Shown: piece by piece, positions 1 through 8,080 of the stretch
How positions within the stretch are numbered: the first letter of the stretch is position 1
How the letters are laid out: the number at the start of each line of letters is the position of its first letter
Assembly (NCBI RefSeq): GCF_014290175.1
Contig: NZ_JACOOR010000003.1
Coordinates: 1 to 64,000 of the forward strand
Source of the DNA: Anaerosacchariphilus hominis
GTDB taxonomy: Bacteria; Bacillota; Clostridia; Lachnospirales; Lachnospiraceae
Length of the DNA: 64,000 nt
Direction: 5' to 3'
Position numbers and translations under genes: made by a program
Notes under the pieces: generated by a model
What the model saw: only the letters and a program-made list of their open reading frames with translations
Databases searched by the model: none
What the model was told of the DNA's origin: nothing

Positions 1-842
1 GAAGTGCCGCCAAACACGCACTGACGGGGGCGGTCTGCTGGGTGGGTTTCATAGGGTATCTTGTAAACCTCTTTCTGTCGGCTTAAAAATGACTTGATTT
101 CCTCAATGCTCTTGGCGTTGGCGGTTGCCATCATTTCCGACATTTCGATAATCCAGTGACCTTGCAGCTTGCGGTACACATTGTCATCGTCCAGCTTCCG
201 CAAATCATCGGAGAACCACTCGTCCCGGACTGCCAGCAGACGGAAGAAAGTGGACTTGCCAGCCCCCTGACCGCCGACCAGACAGAGCATGATTTCAAAC
301 TTGCACCCCGGCTGAAAGGCTCGTGAGATTGCACCCAGCAAGAACAGCTTCAATGCTTCATAGGTGTAATCGTCTGCGTCAGCCCCCAGAAAGTGCCGCA
401 GGCAGAAGCGGATTCGCTCTGTCCCGTCCCACACAAGGGAACTTAAATAATCCCGGATGGGGTGGTACTTGTTTTCATTCGCCACAATCCCGATGGCGTT
501 ATCAATCTTTTTCTCATTGGTAAGCCCGTAGGTTTCTTCCAGATAGAGAAGCAGATACTTCATGTCCGTATCGTTCAGGGCGGTGCTTTCCCTGTGAAAA
601 CCGATGGGCTTTATGATGTCCTTGCGGTCAGTCAGGATGTTGTATGCGATAGCCCCGGAAAGCAGCGGGTCACGCTGGAACACAGTCAGGCAGTTCCGTA
701 TGCTCTGACGGACACCGCCTTTCTCGGTAGTTTCCAGCCCCTCCTTGATTTCCTCAATGCTCTGGGGTGGCTGCATGGCGTTCATGGTGTTTTTTAGTTC
801 TTGCTGCGTCTGCGGCGGCAAGCTCTGCCATTCGCTGTTCAA
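1..842 (-). CDS. VapE-family P-loop protein (partial, 3' end outside window)
   Basis: This is the start of a virulence-associated-E (VapE) protein, a primase-linked P-loop NTPase common in IMEs, satellites and prophages; it runs off base 1. About 280 codons are present. A Walker A motif GGQGAGKST lies around residues 190-198, followed by acidic residues and the family-typical IIEMSEM segment. No ATG with a good Shine-Dalgarno opens the frame. TTG at 842 has AAAGGA about 11 nt upstream and comes just after an in-frame stop; ATG at 785 is the alternative. It overlaps the CHC2 gene by up to 89 bp, so the two are probably translationally coupled and act together in element replication. Family assignment is firm; the start is not. 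Confidence 0.8.
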   Translation of the reverse strand, partial: MNSEWQSLPPQTQQELKNTMNAMQPPQSIEEIKEGLETTEKGGVRQSIRNCLTVFQRDPLLSGAIAYNILTDRKDIIKPIGFHRESTALNDTDMKYLLLYLEETYGLTNEKKIDNAIGIVANENKYHPIRDYLSSLVWDGTERIRFCLRHFLGADADDYTYEALKLFLLGAISRAFQPGCKFEIMLCLVGGQGAGKSTFFRLLAVRDEWFSDDLRKLDDDNVYRKLQGHWIIEMSEMMATANAKSIEEIKSFLSRQKEVYKIPYETHPADRPRQCVFGGT

Positions 843-1398
843 GCTGTATCACATCCTTTCCGTAGTCCGTAATCAAAGCCGCTTTTTCCTCCGTTTCCCC
901 AAAGAGCAGCACATCCAGCAGATATTCCACTTGGTCTTGCTTCTGTAAGGCTTCCACAAACCGGGGATGAAAGGCTTCCTCCGGGGAGTGCGGGGCATAT
1001 TCCTTTCTCCATGCCCGGAGCAGGTGGAGATAATCGGCAAGGATACGGAAGCAACGGTTTTTTGCTTCCTGAAACTGTTCCTCCGGGGATTTCTGCCGGG
1101 GCTTGGGCTTTTTTGCCTTTCCCGGCGGTTTCCAGTCCTCATAGGAAAGCCCGAAGTCCTGTGCCAGTTGTACGGCGGCTTCTTTCTTTCCCAGCCCATA
1201 CAGGGCGGCGGTAAAATCAATCACATCCCCATCCGCACCGCAGCCGAAGCAGTGGTAACGCCGATCCAGCTTCATGCTTGGGGTTTTATCGTTATGGAAC
1301 GGGCAGCAAGCCATCCCGTTCCGACCTACATGGATTCCATAATGCTCCGCAGCCTGTCTTGTTGTGACGGACTGCTTCACAGCTTCAAATACATTCAA
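754..1398 (-). CDS. CHC2 zinc-finger primase-like protein
   Basis: This 214-residue protein has an N-terminal CHC2 (DnaG-type) zinc finger. The ligand pattern is CCPFHNDKTPS followed by CFGC at about residues 30-55. The rest is charged and lacks an obvious catalytic TOPRIM domain, so it is probably a DNA-binding partner of the VapE protein rather than a complete primase. The start is TTG at 1398, with AAGGAGGG six bases upstream, giving the family-typical N terminus MNVFEAVKQS. A longer ATG-started reading frame from 1455 would overrun this ribosome binding site. It lies 64 bp behind the relaxase gene. Role in element replication is inferred from family and context. Confidence 0.8.
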   Translation of the reverse strand: MNVFEAVKQSVTTRQAAEHYGIHVGRNGMACCPFHNDKTPSMKLDRRYHCFGCGADGDVIDFTAALYGLGKKEAAVQLAQDFGLSYEDWKPPGKAKKPKPRQKSPEEQFQEAKNRCFRILADYLHLLRAWRKEYAPHSPEEAFHPRFVEALQKQDQVEYLLDVLLFGETEEKAALITDYGKDVIQLEQRMAELAAADAARTKKHHERHAATPEH

Positions 1399-1462
1399 AT
1401 CTATCCCTCCTTGAAAACAAAAAAGCACCTGACATTCTCTGATTGAAAATGGCAAGTGCCTG

Positions 1463-3043
1463 TTAAAGTTCCATATCCTGTTGTTTGTGTTTCGTCTGTG
1501 CCGGGACAGTTCTTTGTGCTTTTTTCTCGTCAGCCTTATCCTGCAAGACTTCCTTGATAGGCTGCTTCTTGGGCGGCTCTTTGCTTTCTTCTGTGCCGGG
1601 TGTAGCTTTCCGTACCCAGTAGCGGATGTCCCGCAACTTCTTCAAATCAGCCTGTACCTCGGTCAAAGGTTCTTTCAGCTCTGCGATTTCGCTGAGAAGT
1701 TTTTCCTGCTCCTCTTGCAGCTCCTTTTGGGTACTGTCCTTATCGTCCGGGTGCTTGGCAAGGTAGGCGGCGGCTTTCTCATACCGGGCAACCTCCGGGT
1801 GTTCCTGTTTGAATTTCTCCTTTGTTTTCTTGAAAAATATCTTCTGGTACTTCTCATAGACAGGCTTACATTCCTTGCAGTCTGTCCGGCTGGCAAGAAT
1901 CCCGTCAATCACTTTGCTGCGGGCTTCCTTTGGCTTCATCTGATTGCGGTAATCTGCGGCTGATTTCCCGGAAGATTCCAGAAATGCTTCTAAGTCCTCC
2001 ACAGTGGAAAGCCCCTTTTGCCGGAGATAGGATAGGGCTTCGCTGACTGCCTTTAAGTCCTGTGAAGTCCCCCGGTTCTGTCCAGCCCTCGTCCAGTCCT
2101 TCCGTTCTTCCTTTCGTATCTCCATATACTTCATCAGCAGATTGGGAAGAAGTGTCGCTTCCTCCGCCGCTTTTTGTGCAAGCAGCTCCTTCCGTTTTTC
2201 TCCCAGCTCGGTAATCCAGCCTTTGAGGTTTTGGATAAGCTGCCGGATGGACTTCATTAGATTGTTGGCGGCTCTGATTTCCCGGTTCAGGTTGCCGATA
2301 TTCGTCTGGATACCCCGCTTTTCCATCTGCCGGACAGCAGCTCCCTCATGGACAGTAGGGACTATATCAAGCCCCTGTCTGGCATAGGAACGCAAGTCCA
2401 CACGCTCTGGGCGGTCATTGGCTTCCAGATAGCGGTTCTGGATGACCTCCCATTCATGCCGCCAGATTTCGCAATACTTCTGGTCGTTCCAATCCACCGT
2501 ATCCTCCTTGTGGCTTTTCCATCTGCCGGACGGAAGTTTTATCCGTTCCCCGTTTTCGTCAAGGTCATAAACCTTGCGGCTCTTGGGAAGCCATTTTCCA
2601 TGTTCGTCCATTGCCCTCATAGTGAGCATGACATGGGCGTGGGGATTGTGTCCCGGCGGATGGGGGTCATGGATGGCAAAGTCAGCAATCATGCCTTTGG
2701 AAACAAACTGCTTCTGGCAAAACTCCCGGACAAGGACAGCATACTGGTCGGGCGGTATCTCTCTGGGGATGGTAAGCACCCACCGCCTTGCAAGCTGGGA
2801 GTTCCATTGTTTTTCCACCGCTTCGGCGGCGTTCCATAAGGTATTGCGGTCTGCATATTCCTGTGGGGCATTAGGTGGGAGCAGGATTTCATTGTGGACG
2901 ATACCACGCTTTTCCGGGTAGTGCTTCACTTGCTGGTCATATTCACAGAACAGTTTTTCGCCACTCTGGTAAGCAGCGGCGGCAACCGCAGACTGCCGCT
3001 GACTGCGCTGAACAATCGTGATTTCGTTGTGTGGACAGGGCAT
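1463..3043 (-). CDS. MobA/MobL family relaxase (copy 1)
   Basis: This 526-residue relaxase of the MobA/MobL (MOBQ) family would nick oriT and pilot single-stranded DNA during mobilization. A candidate catalytic tyrosine is Tyr25 in AAAAYQSGEK. The metal-binding histidine cluster is GHNPHAHVMLT near residues 131-141. The second half is lysine/glutamate-rich and probably coiled coil. The ATG at 3043 has GGAGGG about eight bases upstream. It resembles the second relaxase at 12217-13734 (same PTVHxGAA/RQMEK region) but is clearly diverged. Two immunity-like genes and a terminator separate it from its oriT at about 4.15-4.38 kb, an arrangement absent from the other module. Confidence 0.93.
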   Translation of the reverse strand: MPCPHNEITIVQRSQRQSAVAAAAYQSGEKLFCEYDQQVKHYPEKRGIVHNEILLPPNAPQEYADRNTLWNAAEAVEKQWNSQLARRWVLTIPREIPPDQYAVLVREFCQKQFVSKGMIADFAIHDPHPPGHNPHAHVMLTMRAMDEHGKWLPKSRKVYDLDENGERIKLPSGRWKSHKEDTVDWNDQKYCEIWRHEWEVIQNRYLEANDRPERVDLRSYARQGLDIVPTVHEGAAVRQMEKRGIQTNIGNLNREIRAANNLMKSIRQLIQNLKGWITELGEKRKELLAQKAAEEATLLPNLLMKYMEIRKEERKDWTRAGQNRGTSQDLKAVSEALSYLRQKGLSTVEDLEAFLESSGKSAADYRNQMKPKEARSKVIDGILASRTDCKECKPVYEKYQKIFFKKTKEKFKQEHPEVARYEKAAAYLAKHPDDKDSTQKELQEEQEKLLSEIAELKEPLTEVQADLKKLRDIRYWVRKATPGTEESKEPPKKQPIKEVLQDKADEKKAQRTVPAQTKHKQQDMEL

Positions 3044-3106
3044 TTCGTGTCCCTCCTTTCGCTAATTGGTGGACGGGGTGGCGTTTTACCACCTCATTTT
3101 GGGCAG

Positions 3107-3142
3107 AAAAAAAGCAGGAAACCTTTCTTTCAGATTTCCTGC
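3107..3142 (-). terminator. Rho-independent terminator before relaxase copy 1
   Basis: On the minus strand an 8-bp stem (GCAGGAAA/TTTCCTGC at 3114-3121 and 3135-3142) is followed by seven T residues. It lies after the 3238-3747 gene and before the relaxase start at 3043. Transcription of the cargo pair would therefore stop before the relaxase unless it reads through or the relaxase has its own promoter. The 3044-3237 stretch holds nothing else that I recognise. Confidence 0.75.
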
Positions 3143-3237
3143 TCGGTGTGCCGCTGTGTGGGCGGCGGGTATTTAGTTGTAAAAGTTCGGGACAAGTTGA
3201 CCCGATGTGAAGCTGACGAACTGGAATTTATTTGTTG

Positions 3238-3747
3238 TTATTTTCTATCAATCCCCAAAACATCATAGTATTCATCACTATACTCAATGCCACTATTGTC
3301 AAAGCGAGATTGCAGTTCTTTTACATAGTCATAAGGGTTATCAATAGGGGAAATTTCTAATTCTGTTTCAAGATAACTTAATGTCGCTTTCTGTTCCTCT
3401 GTGCGGATTGCTTCTTCCTCTTTGAGGTGTTTTTCAAATTTGTCTTTGTCCATCCAAATAATCTGCTCAATAGGATTAGTAGAACCACAAGCAAGAATAA
3501 GTCTCATAAAATCCTCAAAGGTTCTTGCCAGTGGATAAACAAAAACATCTGCACAAGTATCAGGATTGCAGGCAAAAACCATTTCCCCATACGGCTCAAT
3601 AAAGCAATACATAATACTTCCTTCAAAACCTATTGCCTTTGCATTGGTCGGATAGCAGAAGTAAGAATAAATATCTTCAACTTGTTCAAGACAAATCAAA
3701 GAGCCATTTATATTCAGTTCTTTGTATTGGTCAAAAAGTGTTTCCAT
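3238..3747 (-). CDS. Hypothetical acidic protein, possible SUKH-type immunity protein
   Basis: This 169-residue acidic cytoplasmic protein has no signal peptide or membrane segment. Aromatic and hydrophobic blocks with a segment such as PLARTFEDFMRLI resemble SMI1/KNR4 (SUKH) immunity proteins. That is a visual impression, not a verified match. It is visibly AT-rich compared with the mobilization genes around it. Its neighbour 58 bp upstream is a Cys_rich_CPCC protein, another family often seen in polymorphic-toxin immunity loci. No toxin gene is visible nearby. The two genes lie between oriT and the relaxase, where the second module has none, so they look like acquired cargo. Confidence 0.7.
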   Translation of the reverse strand: METLFDQYKELNINGSLICLEQVEDIYSYFCYPTNAKAIGFEGSIMYCFIEPYGEMVFACNPDTCADVFVYPLARTFEDFMRLILACGSTNPIEQIIWMDKDKFEKHLKEEEAIRTEEQKATLSYLETELEISPIDNPYDYVKELQSRFDNSGIEYSDEYYDVLGIDRK

Positions 3748-3804
3748 TTTATCACACTCCTTTACAACTTCTAATTTTTCAGTTCTACAAGTTGGAAGTT
3801 GTCG

Positions 3805-4059
3805 CTATGAAATTTCTTTTTCATCATCTCTTGGTGGTCGGACATAACATAACATTTCTTTTTCACAAGCACCAAATTTTGAGAAATTGGATTTCGCTTC
3901 TTTTAGCGTTATTCCATGATTAGAGTCGCTTGGTTCGTTATCAGAAGCAATGAACGGGTCATTCTCCCAAAAACAAACGGGGCAAATATACCCACAATCT
4001 TCATTTGCCGGAACATTATAGGTAAAATATCCGCAGCAAGGACATTGGTATTTTTTCAT
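3805..4059 (-). CDS. CPCC family cysteine-rich protein
   Basis: This 84-residue protein of the Cys_rich_CPCC family has the signature CPCCGY at residues 5-10 and a second pair in CPVCFWEND around residues 27-35. The four cysteines probably bind one zinc. The family is found in polymorphic-toxin immunity loci and mobile elements, but its biochemical role is unknown. The start is ATG at 4059, with GTGAGG a few bases upstream. A longer frame from 4089 adds ten basic residues without family support. It lies 57 bp upstream of the 3238-3747 gene, probably in one transcript, and shares its AT-rich composition. Confidence 0.82.
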   Translation of the reverse strand: MKKYQCPCCGYFTYNVPANEDCGYICPVCFWENDPFIASDNEPSDSNHGITLKEAKSNFSKFGACEKEMLCYVRPPRDDEKEIS

Positions 4060-4151
4060 ATAAACCTCACGTTTAAGCCTTGACCTCAAATTCCTGATTT
4101 ATTTCTGACTTTATTATACTTCATCGATTATCGAAAAGATAGCATATTTTA

Positions 4152-4378
4152 TGAAACTTGTCGGCTGGGAACAGCTTGCACCGCAAGGTGTCCCCAACAG
4201 GCAAGTCCACAAAAGGGTAGCTGGCTGCAGCCAGCGCAGGGGAAGCGTAGCGTCCCCTGTTTGATTTGGAGCAGACCATGACTGCGGAAAATCACAGCTC
4301 TCCGGCGAGGAGCCTTCGGAGAACGCAATGCACCAACCTCTGGGTGGTGTATAATTGCGCCCTTACTCCGTAAGGGAT
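4152..4378. other. oriT of mobilization module 1 (MOBQ type)
   Basis: A non-coding block matches 13755-13975 in layout. Both have an AGCTTGC/GCAAG hairpin (4174-4190 here), then cacaaaagggtag, a short variable palindrome, and a GCAGGGGAAG...CCCCTG hairpin near 4236-4260. At the right end CACCAACC/GGGTGGTG forms an inverted repeat immediately before TAATTGCGCCCT (4352-4363), followed by CCCTTA/TAAGGG. TAAGTGCG^CCCT is the nic motif of IncQ plasmids, so the predicted nick is between 4359 and 4360 on the plus strand. The nic touches the stop codon of the DUF3847 gene. The match is by memory of the IncQ sequence; nicking is inferred. Confidence 0.75.
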
Positions 4379-4665
4379 TCCCCGGCTACCCGCCCTTTCA
4401 CGCTTTCTGCAACTATTTCCTTCATGCCACTTTGAGAAAATGCCTGTTTCAGAATGTCCATCACATCCTCGTCTGTCAGCACTTCCGGCCTTAAAAGGAA
4501 ACTTTCCAGCATAGCTCCTCTGGTACAGAGCCGGTGCGTCCGTTCCTTCCGGGTAAGCTGCTTCACCTGGTGTTCCAGTATTTTTTCTTCATGCTGCGCC
4601 CGCCGCAGTCTGGCTTCGCCTTTGGCAATCTCCTGATTCAGCTTTTCCAGCTTCTCATTTATCAT
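4363..4665 (-). CDS. DUF3847 protein next to oriT (copy 1)
   Basis: This 100-residue, highly charged protein has a heptad-like N-terminal helix (residues 1-40), a central HRLCTRGAMLES segment and an acidic C-terminal half. It belongs to DUF3847. The same family member lies in the same place relative to the second oriT (13978-14274), so a relaxosome accessory role (MobC-like) is plausible but unproven. ATG at 4665 has AAAGGAGG six bases upstream, inside the 3' end of the winged-helix gene, and overlaps that gene's stop as ATGA. This predicts coupled translation. The predicted nic lies at its 3' end. Confidence 0.85.
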   Translation of the reverse strand: MINEKLEKLNQEIAKGEARLRRAQHEEKILEHQVKQLTRKERTHRLCTRGAMLESFLLRPEVLTDEDVMDILKQAFSQSGMKEIVAESVKGRVAGESLTE

Positions 4666-4994
4666 GGCAGCCCTCCTTTGGGAAGCAGCGTGTAAATGCG
4701 GTTTGGTTCTCCCACACCCCGGCGCACCCGCAGGATAAGCCCGATGTCCTCCAATTCTTTCAGGGAACGCTTCACAGTGACGGGGCTGCGGGAGAGGGCT
4801 GCCGCTAATTCCATGATAGGAAAACGGACAAACAAAATGCCGTTGCTATCCTCTATCCCTGCCGTAAGGGTGGTGTTCAGCAGACGGGCATACATGACTT
4901 TTGCTGTGCTGCTGATCGGCAGCCGAAGCATTGCGGCGGGTAGCGGCATACAAGGCGGCAGAACCGTGTCTGCGCTCATAAATTCAAATTCCAT
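4662..4994 (-). CDS. Small winged-helix protein (RepA-N/replication initiator-like)
   Basis: This 110-residue protein has a winged helix-turn-helix across about residues 30-105: a helix with AKVMYARLL, then FPIMELAAALSRSPVTVKRSLKELEDIGLILRV-type recognition and wing segments. Such proteins in Clostridial IMEs are usually annotated as replication initiator or MarR-like regulators. It lacks the large C-terminal part of true RepA proteins and could equally be a regulator of the module. Its ATG directly abuts the stop of the upstream 61-residue gene (TAAATG), and its own stop overlaps DUF3847, so the three genes form one tight operon. Confidence 0.75.
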   Translation of the reverse strand: MEFEFMSADTVLPPCMPLPAAMLRLPISSTAKVMYARLLNTTLTAGIEDSNGILFVRFPIMELAAALSRSPVTVKRSLKELEDIGLILRVRRGVGEPNRIYTLLPKGGLP

Positions 4995-5180
4995 TTAACT
5001 GATTTTCTCCTTTCGCTTGGCTCGTTTTGACAGGTAATGGGGGCAGTCTATCACGACAGCCCGGAAACTCTGCTTGCACTTATGCTGGCACTTCCGGCAC
5101 AGGTCGTTGTAGGCCACACGCCCCCGGTCATTGAGGAAGAAGGAAAGCTCCAACTTCCGTTTCTTGCTCATTCTCGGCAT
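4995..5180 (-). CDS. Small cysteine-rich basic protein
   Basis: This 61-residue basic protein has a CRKCQHKC motif at about residues 27-34 and a further C-P-H, a likely zinc knuckle. Similar short proteins start the mobilization operon of related IMEs, though I know of no assigned function. The start is ATG at 5180, with AGGAGG four to five bases upstream. A longer frame from 5291 adds 37 residues that look non-coding. It is the first gene of the operon with the winged-helix protein and DUF3847. Confidence 0.72.
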   Translation of the reverse strand: MPRMSKKRKLELSFFLNDRGRVAYNDLCRKCQHKCKQSFRAVVIDCPHYLSKRAKRKEKIS

Positions 5181-5715
5181 AGTGCCTCCTATCATAGAAA
5201 ATCCGCCCATTTCAGCCGTAACAACGGGAACAGGCGGATAAAGGTTTTTGGTGTCATGTTTCGGGGCGATTTTCAAGGAAAATACGGCCATAGAGCCGCT
5301 TTGAAATGCCCCATAGTATTACGGACGGGGCAGACTACACCCCGCCGATTTGTCGTGTTTGGGTAGCGTTTTGGTATCAGTTCTGCCGGGTTGTCCTGCT
5401 GTCGTTCCTGCCCCTGAATCTCACAGCGGCGTTTCGTTCCCGTTGGTACGCTCGCTGCGGTCAAGGTTCCTCCATTTCCTTGCCGCAGGTCGTTGCGCTA
5501 CATCGCCGGGGAGCATATCCCATCAGGCCGGTCATTCGATTGGAAATAATCCATCGATGAACTGACTTAATCATAGCTCATTTTTGAACCCTTTCCCGTA
5601 TGTCCATAAAATAGGAAAACCGCCCCAAAATCGAAAAATTCCACGATTTCGGAACGGTATATGGTATAATAAGGAATAACAGCGGCAGCCAGCCGCAGGA
5701 AGGAGCGATGTGTTT
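5181..5715. other. Gene-free region between divergent operons
   Basis: This 535-bp region separates the minus-strand mobilization operon from the plus-strand XRE gene. Short overlapping reading frames on both strands look spurious. The only features I can support are the inverted repeat and -10 box upstream of the XRE gene. I could not identify a convincing promoter for the leftward operon, although one is expected here. Confidence 0.4.
5628..5670 (+). promoter_or_regulatory. Promoter with possible operator for XRE gene
   Basis: A perfect TATAAT lies at 5665-5670, about 45 bp before the XRE start. No good -35 is present. The corresponding position overlaps an inverted repeat AAATCG-N10-CGATTT (5628-5633/5644-5649). 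A regulator bound there would cover the -35 region, as in XRE autorepression. Operator function is inferred. Confidence 0.45.
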
Positions 5716-6537
5716 ATGAAAACCCGCATTTCCGTACAGGAACGCCTGAAAGATTTACGGGTGGAACGGGGCTTGAATCTGGAAGAACTGGCACAGGAAA
5801 CCGGCATTTCAAAATCAGCCCTCGGCAGTTATGAAAACGACAACGACGAATACAAGGAAATTAACCACGGCAGCCTGTTGAAGCTGGCAGACTTCTATCA
5901 GGTGTCGGTTGACTATCTGCTCGGCCTTACCAATAATCGGAGATATGAAAACACCCCGATAGAAGAATTACATTTGAGTGATGAAGTCGTGGAACTGCTG
6001 AAAAGTGAACGCTTCAATAACCGGCTGCTGTGTGAGATTATCTCCCATGAAAAATTTAAGGAATTGCTGGCAGACGCAGAAATCTATGTGGACGGGATAG
6101 CAACCATGCACTTCCATGACACAAACAGCTCACTGGCTGCTTTACGGGCTATGGTACTGGAAGAACACCCCGAAGCTGCGGCAGACCGGGCAATCAAAGT
6201 GTTGGAAGCCTGTCAGATAGAGGAAGAAGATTTTTTCTGCCATGTGACGCACAAAACATGGGACGTCATTCTCCATGATATACGCAAGGCGCACGAAAAT
6301 GACAGCGAAAGTGCGCCGGATACCACGCCTGCCGATGAACTTATACGGGAAGTACAAAAGGCCATGCAATCTCCGGGGGACAGGGTTCAGCAATTCACGG
6401 AGATATTCTGCAAGGCGTTCCGGCTCAAATACAAGCGGCTCTCACAAGAGGAACGAAGCCTTTTGAAAAAGCTGTTCAAGAAATCCCCGCTGATAAAACA
6501 GTCTGGTATGAACTTCCGGCGCAGGCCGTGGAAATAA
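5716..6537 (+). CDS. XRE-family helix-turn-helix regulator
   Basis: This 273-residue DNA-binding regulator starts with a Cro/CI-type HTH (about residues 6-70: VQERLKDLR, LNLEELAQETGISKSALGSYE, SVDYLLGL). The following 200 residues form an alpha-helical domain typical of regulators carried on Clostridial ICE/IMEs. It is the only rightward gene in the mobile region, facing the mobilization operon, so it probably controls the element. ATG at 5716 is used; GTG at 5710 is an alternative closer to the GGAAGGAG site (spacing 4 versus 10). A strong bidirectional terminator follows. Confidence 0.85.
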   Translation: MKTRISVQERLKDLRVERGLNLEELAQETGISKSALGSYENDNDEYKEINHGSLLKLADFYQVSVDYLLGLTNNRRYENTPIEELHLSDEVVELLKSERFNNRLLCEIISHEKFKELLADAEIYVDGIATMHFHDTNSSLAALRAMVLEEHPEAAADRAIKVLEACQIEEEDFFCHVTHKTWDVILHDIRKAHENDSESAPDTTPADELIREVQKAMQSPGDRVQQFTEIFCKAFRLKYKRLSQEERSLLKKLFKKSPLIKQSGMNFRRRPWK

Positions 6538-6580
6538 AAACAGCCGTTGTAGGATTTTGTTCCTACAGCGGCTGTTTTTA
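6536..6580. terminator. Bidirectional terminator
   Basis: A long stem (AACAGCCGTTGTAGGA at 6539-6554 with TCCTACAGCGGCTGTT at 6561-6576, one mismatch) is flanked by A-run and T-run on either side. It serves the rightward XRE gene and the leftward lipoprotein gene that ends at 6582. Confidence 0.9.
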
Positions 6581-6581
6581 T

Positions 6582-7007
6582 TTATGAATCTTCTCCAACA
6601 AAAGACAGGATATTTTCATCAGTTTGTAATGTAATTGTTGCGCTTTCTGAATCATCAGAATAAACTCTTGTTCCATATACGCCTGTAACAGGCTCCTCTA
6701 AATTTTCAAAAGTTAATCCGAGTTTCGAAGAAGAATTGTCAATCTTTTCAAGCGAATATGTACCTGTCCATTCTTGTTTATGAGTGTTATCTGTTAAGAT
6801 AAAACTTTTTTCTTCAAAACTCAATGTCAAATCCAATACTGGTATGTCATCATGCACTGAACCTGAGAATAACATATTACCATCTAAATCAGTAATAAAT
6901 TCTAAAGACCAGTTATATGATGATACCGACCGAGTTTGGGAAGAATCACACGAACATAAGCCTACACACATAAAAAAACATACGCATATTGCCAATAACC
7001 GTTTCAT
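6582..7007 (-). CDS. Putative lipoprotein, function unknown
   Basis: This 141-residue secreted lipoprotein has a lysine/arginine start, a hydrophobic core and a lipobox ending LCSC around residue 20, which predicts a lipid-anchored outer-face protein. The mature part has no recognised domain and appears beta-rich and serine/threonine-rich. The ATG at 7007 is chosen because it opens the signal peptide; the frame runs 13 codons further upstream without a signal. It lies 43 bp downstream of another secreted-protein gene and is AT-rich, so the two look like cargo of the element. Nothing indicates an enzymatic role. Confidence 0.7.
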   Translation of the reverse strand: MKRLLAICVCFFMCVGLCSCDSSQTRSVSSYNWSLEFITDLDGNMLFSGSVHDDIPVLDLTLSFEEKSFILTDNTHKQEWTGTYSLEKIDNSSSKLGLTFENLEEPVTGVYGTRVYSDDSESATITLQTDENILSFVGEDS

Positions 7008-7050
7008 TTTACCTATTACCAACCTTAATTCACAACTGTTTTGCATTTAA

Positions 7051-7578
7051 TTAGGGAAGTGTCACAGGGTAAGAAATAGCGAAAGCTCCACCGCCTGCCA
7101 AGGCATTATTAGCGGTAGCAACACCAGAAACAGAAACCGTTCCCTTATCTCCGCTATTACCTGTTCTTCCAGTATCCACATCAGTTTCGATTATTTCTTC
7201 ACCGTCGGCTAATTCTGCAAATGCCGTATTGGTGGATTTTTTGTTCATAAGCACATTAACTGTACCAGTCATACCAGTGAACTCCGGTTTTGGAGATTCA
7301 TACCACGGTACATACAACTTCACATGAACTTGAATCCCATCATCCTCATCATAAGTTGCATAAGAGTTAATACGAACATTAGCGACTGCTCTTTTGGTGA
7401 CACCATCGGAAATCATAACATCGGTTAAGTATCCGTCATATTCTCCAATGACTACCGGCTGTTGAGTATCCGTTATTTCCGTTGTTGTTTCCGCTGCAAA
7501 AGCAGGAACCGCACTCACAGCAAAAAGCATACAAAACGCTACCAACGAGGTAAACAATCTTTTACTAAATTTTTTCAT
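7051..7578 (-). CDS. Secreted protein, function unknown
   Basis: This 175-residue protein has a classical signal peptide (MKKFSKRLF, hydrophobic core, cleavage after AFA near residue 29). The mature part is acidic and beta-rich, with VSVSGVATANNAL-type segments at the C terminus. There is no sortase motif, lipobox or recognised catalytic domain. ATG at 7578 has AAAGGAG eight bases upstream; TTG at 7584 is a weaker option. It is probably co-transcribed with the downstream lipoprotein. Upstream, 7579-7799 is an AT-rich gap in which only an inverted repeat CATAAAAT/ATTTTATG (7671-7706) stands out. It could be a regulator site, but no certain promoter was found. Confidence 0.75.
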   Translation of the reverse strand: MKKFSKRLFTSLVAFCMLFAVSAVPAFAAETTTEITDTQQPVVIGEYDGYLTDVMISDGVTKRAVANVRINSYATYDEDDGIQVHVKLYVPWYESPKPEFTGMTGTVNVLMNKKSTNTAFAELADGEEIIETDVDTGRTGNSGDKGTVSVSGVATANNALAGGGAFAISYPVTLP

Positions 7579-7799
7579 AAACAATGCTCCTTTCTAAAAT
7601 GACCAGAACCTACATTTTTTGTATTCAGTTATTGGCAATATGCTACTAACCTGCAAGCACACTCTCAAATCATAAAATGTTTCAAATGTACTTGTTTTAT
7701 TTTATGATAGCACTTATTTACATTGGGTACAATAGAAAATATACACCATTAAAATTTAATTTTTTGTGCAAATCGAATCAAATATAAAATTATATCGCT

Positions 7800-8009
7800 T
7801 TAGATATTGTCCTGTTCTAATTTAATCACATTCATAATACCACAATTCAAGGCTTCACAAATGCGAACCAGCGTTTCCATGCTGATATTCTTTCCCTTGC
7901 CCATGTTGGCAATCATATTTGTGGTAAGACCGGCGGCAAGCCGCAAATCCTCTTTCCTCATGCCACGCTCTTTCAGTGTGTTCCATAGTGGCTGATAACT
8001 AATGTGCAT
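7800..8009 (-). CDS. Small XRE/Cro-type regulator
   Basis: This 69-residue protein is almost entirely a YozG/Cro-type HTH: a helix with LWNTLKERGMRKEDLR, the HTH LAAGLTTNMIANMGKGKNIS, and a helix LVRICEALNCGIMNVI. Such one-domain regulators are common in ICEs. The start at ATG 8009 gives the family-typical length; an upstream in-frame ATG at 8078 lies ahead of the predicted transcription start. A good promoter precedes it. Target genes are unknown; the neighbouring secreted-protein pair or the transfer genes are candidates. Confidence 0.82.
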   Translation of the reverse strand: MHISYQPLWNTLKERGMRKEDLRLAAGLTTNMIANMGKGKNISMETLVRICEALNCGIMNVIKLEQDNI

Positions 8010-8051
8010 AGGCTTCCCGCCTTTCTTTCCATCGTCAAGTGTTTTATACCC

Positions 8052-8080
8052 ATTATAGCAGAAATCTTGCGTTTCCACAA
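8052..8080 (-). promoter_or_regulatory. Promoter of small XRE gene
   Basis: On the minus strand TTGTGG (8075-8080) is followed after 17 bp by TATAAT (8052-8057). It is preceded by TGC, making an extended -10. The start site would lie near 8045, leaving a leader of about 35 nt. Confidence 0.6.

Noticed and set aside
5273..5565. Small open frames in the 5.2-5.6 kb gap
   Set aside because: Overlapping frames on both strands, no ribosome binding site and no family-like sequence.
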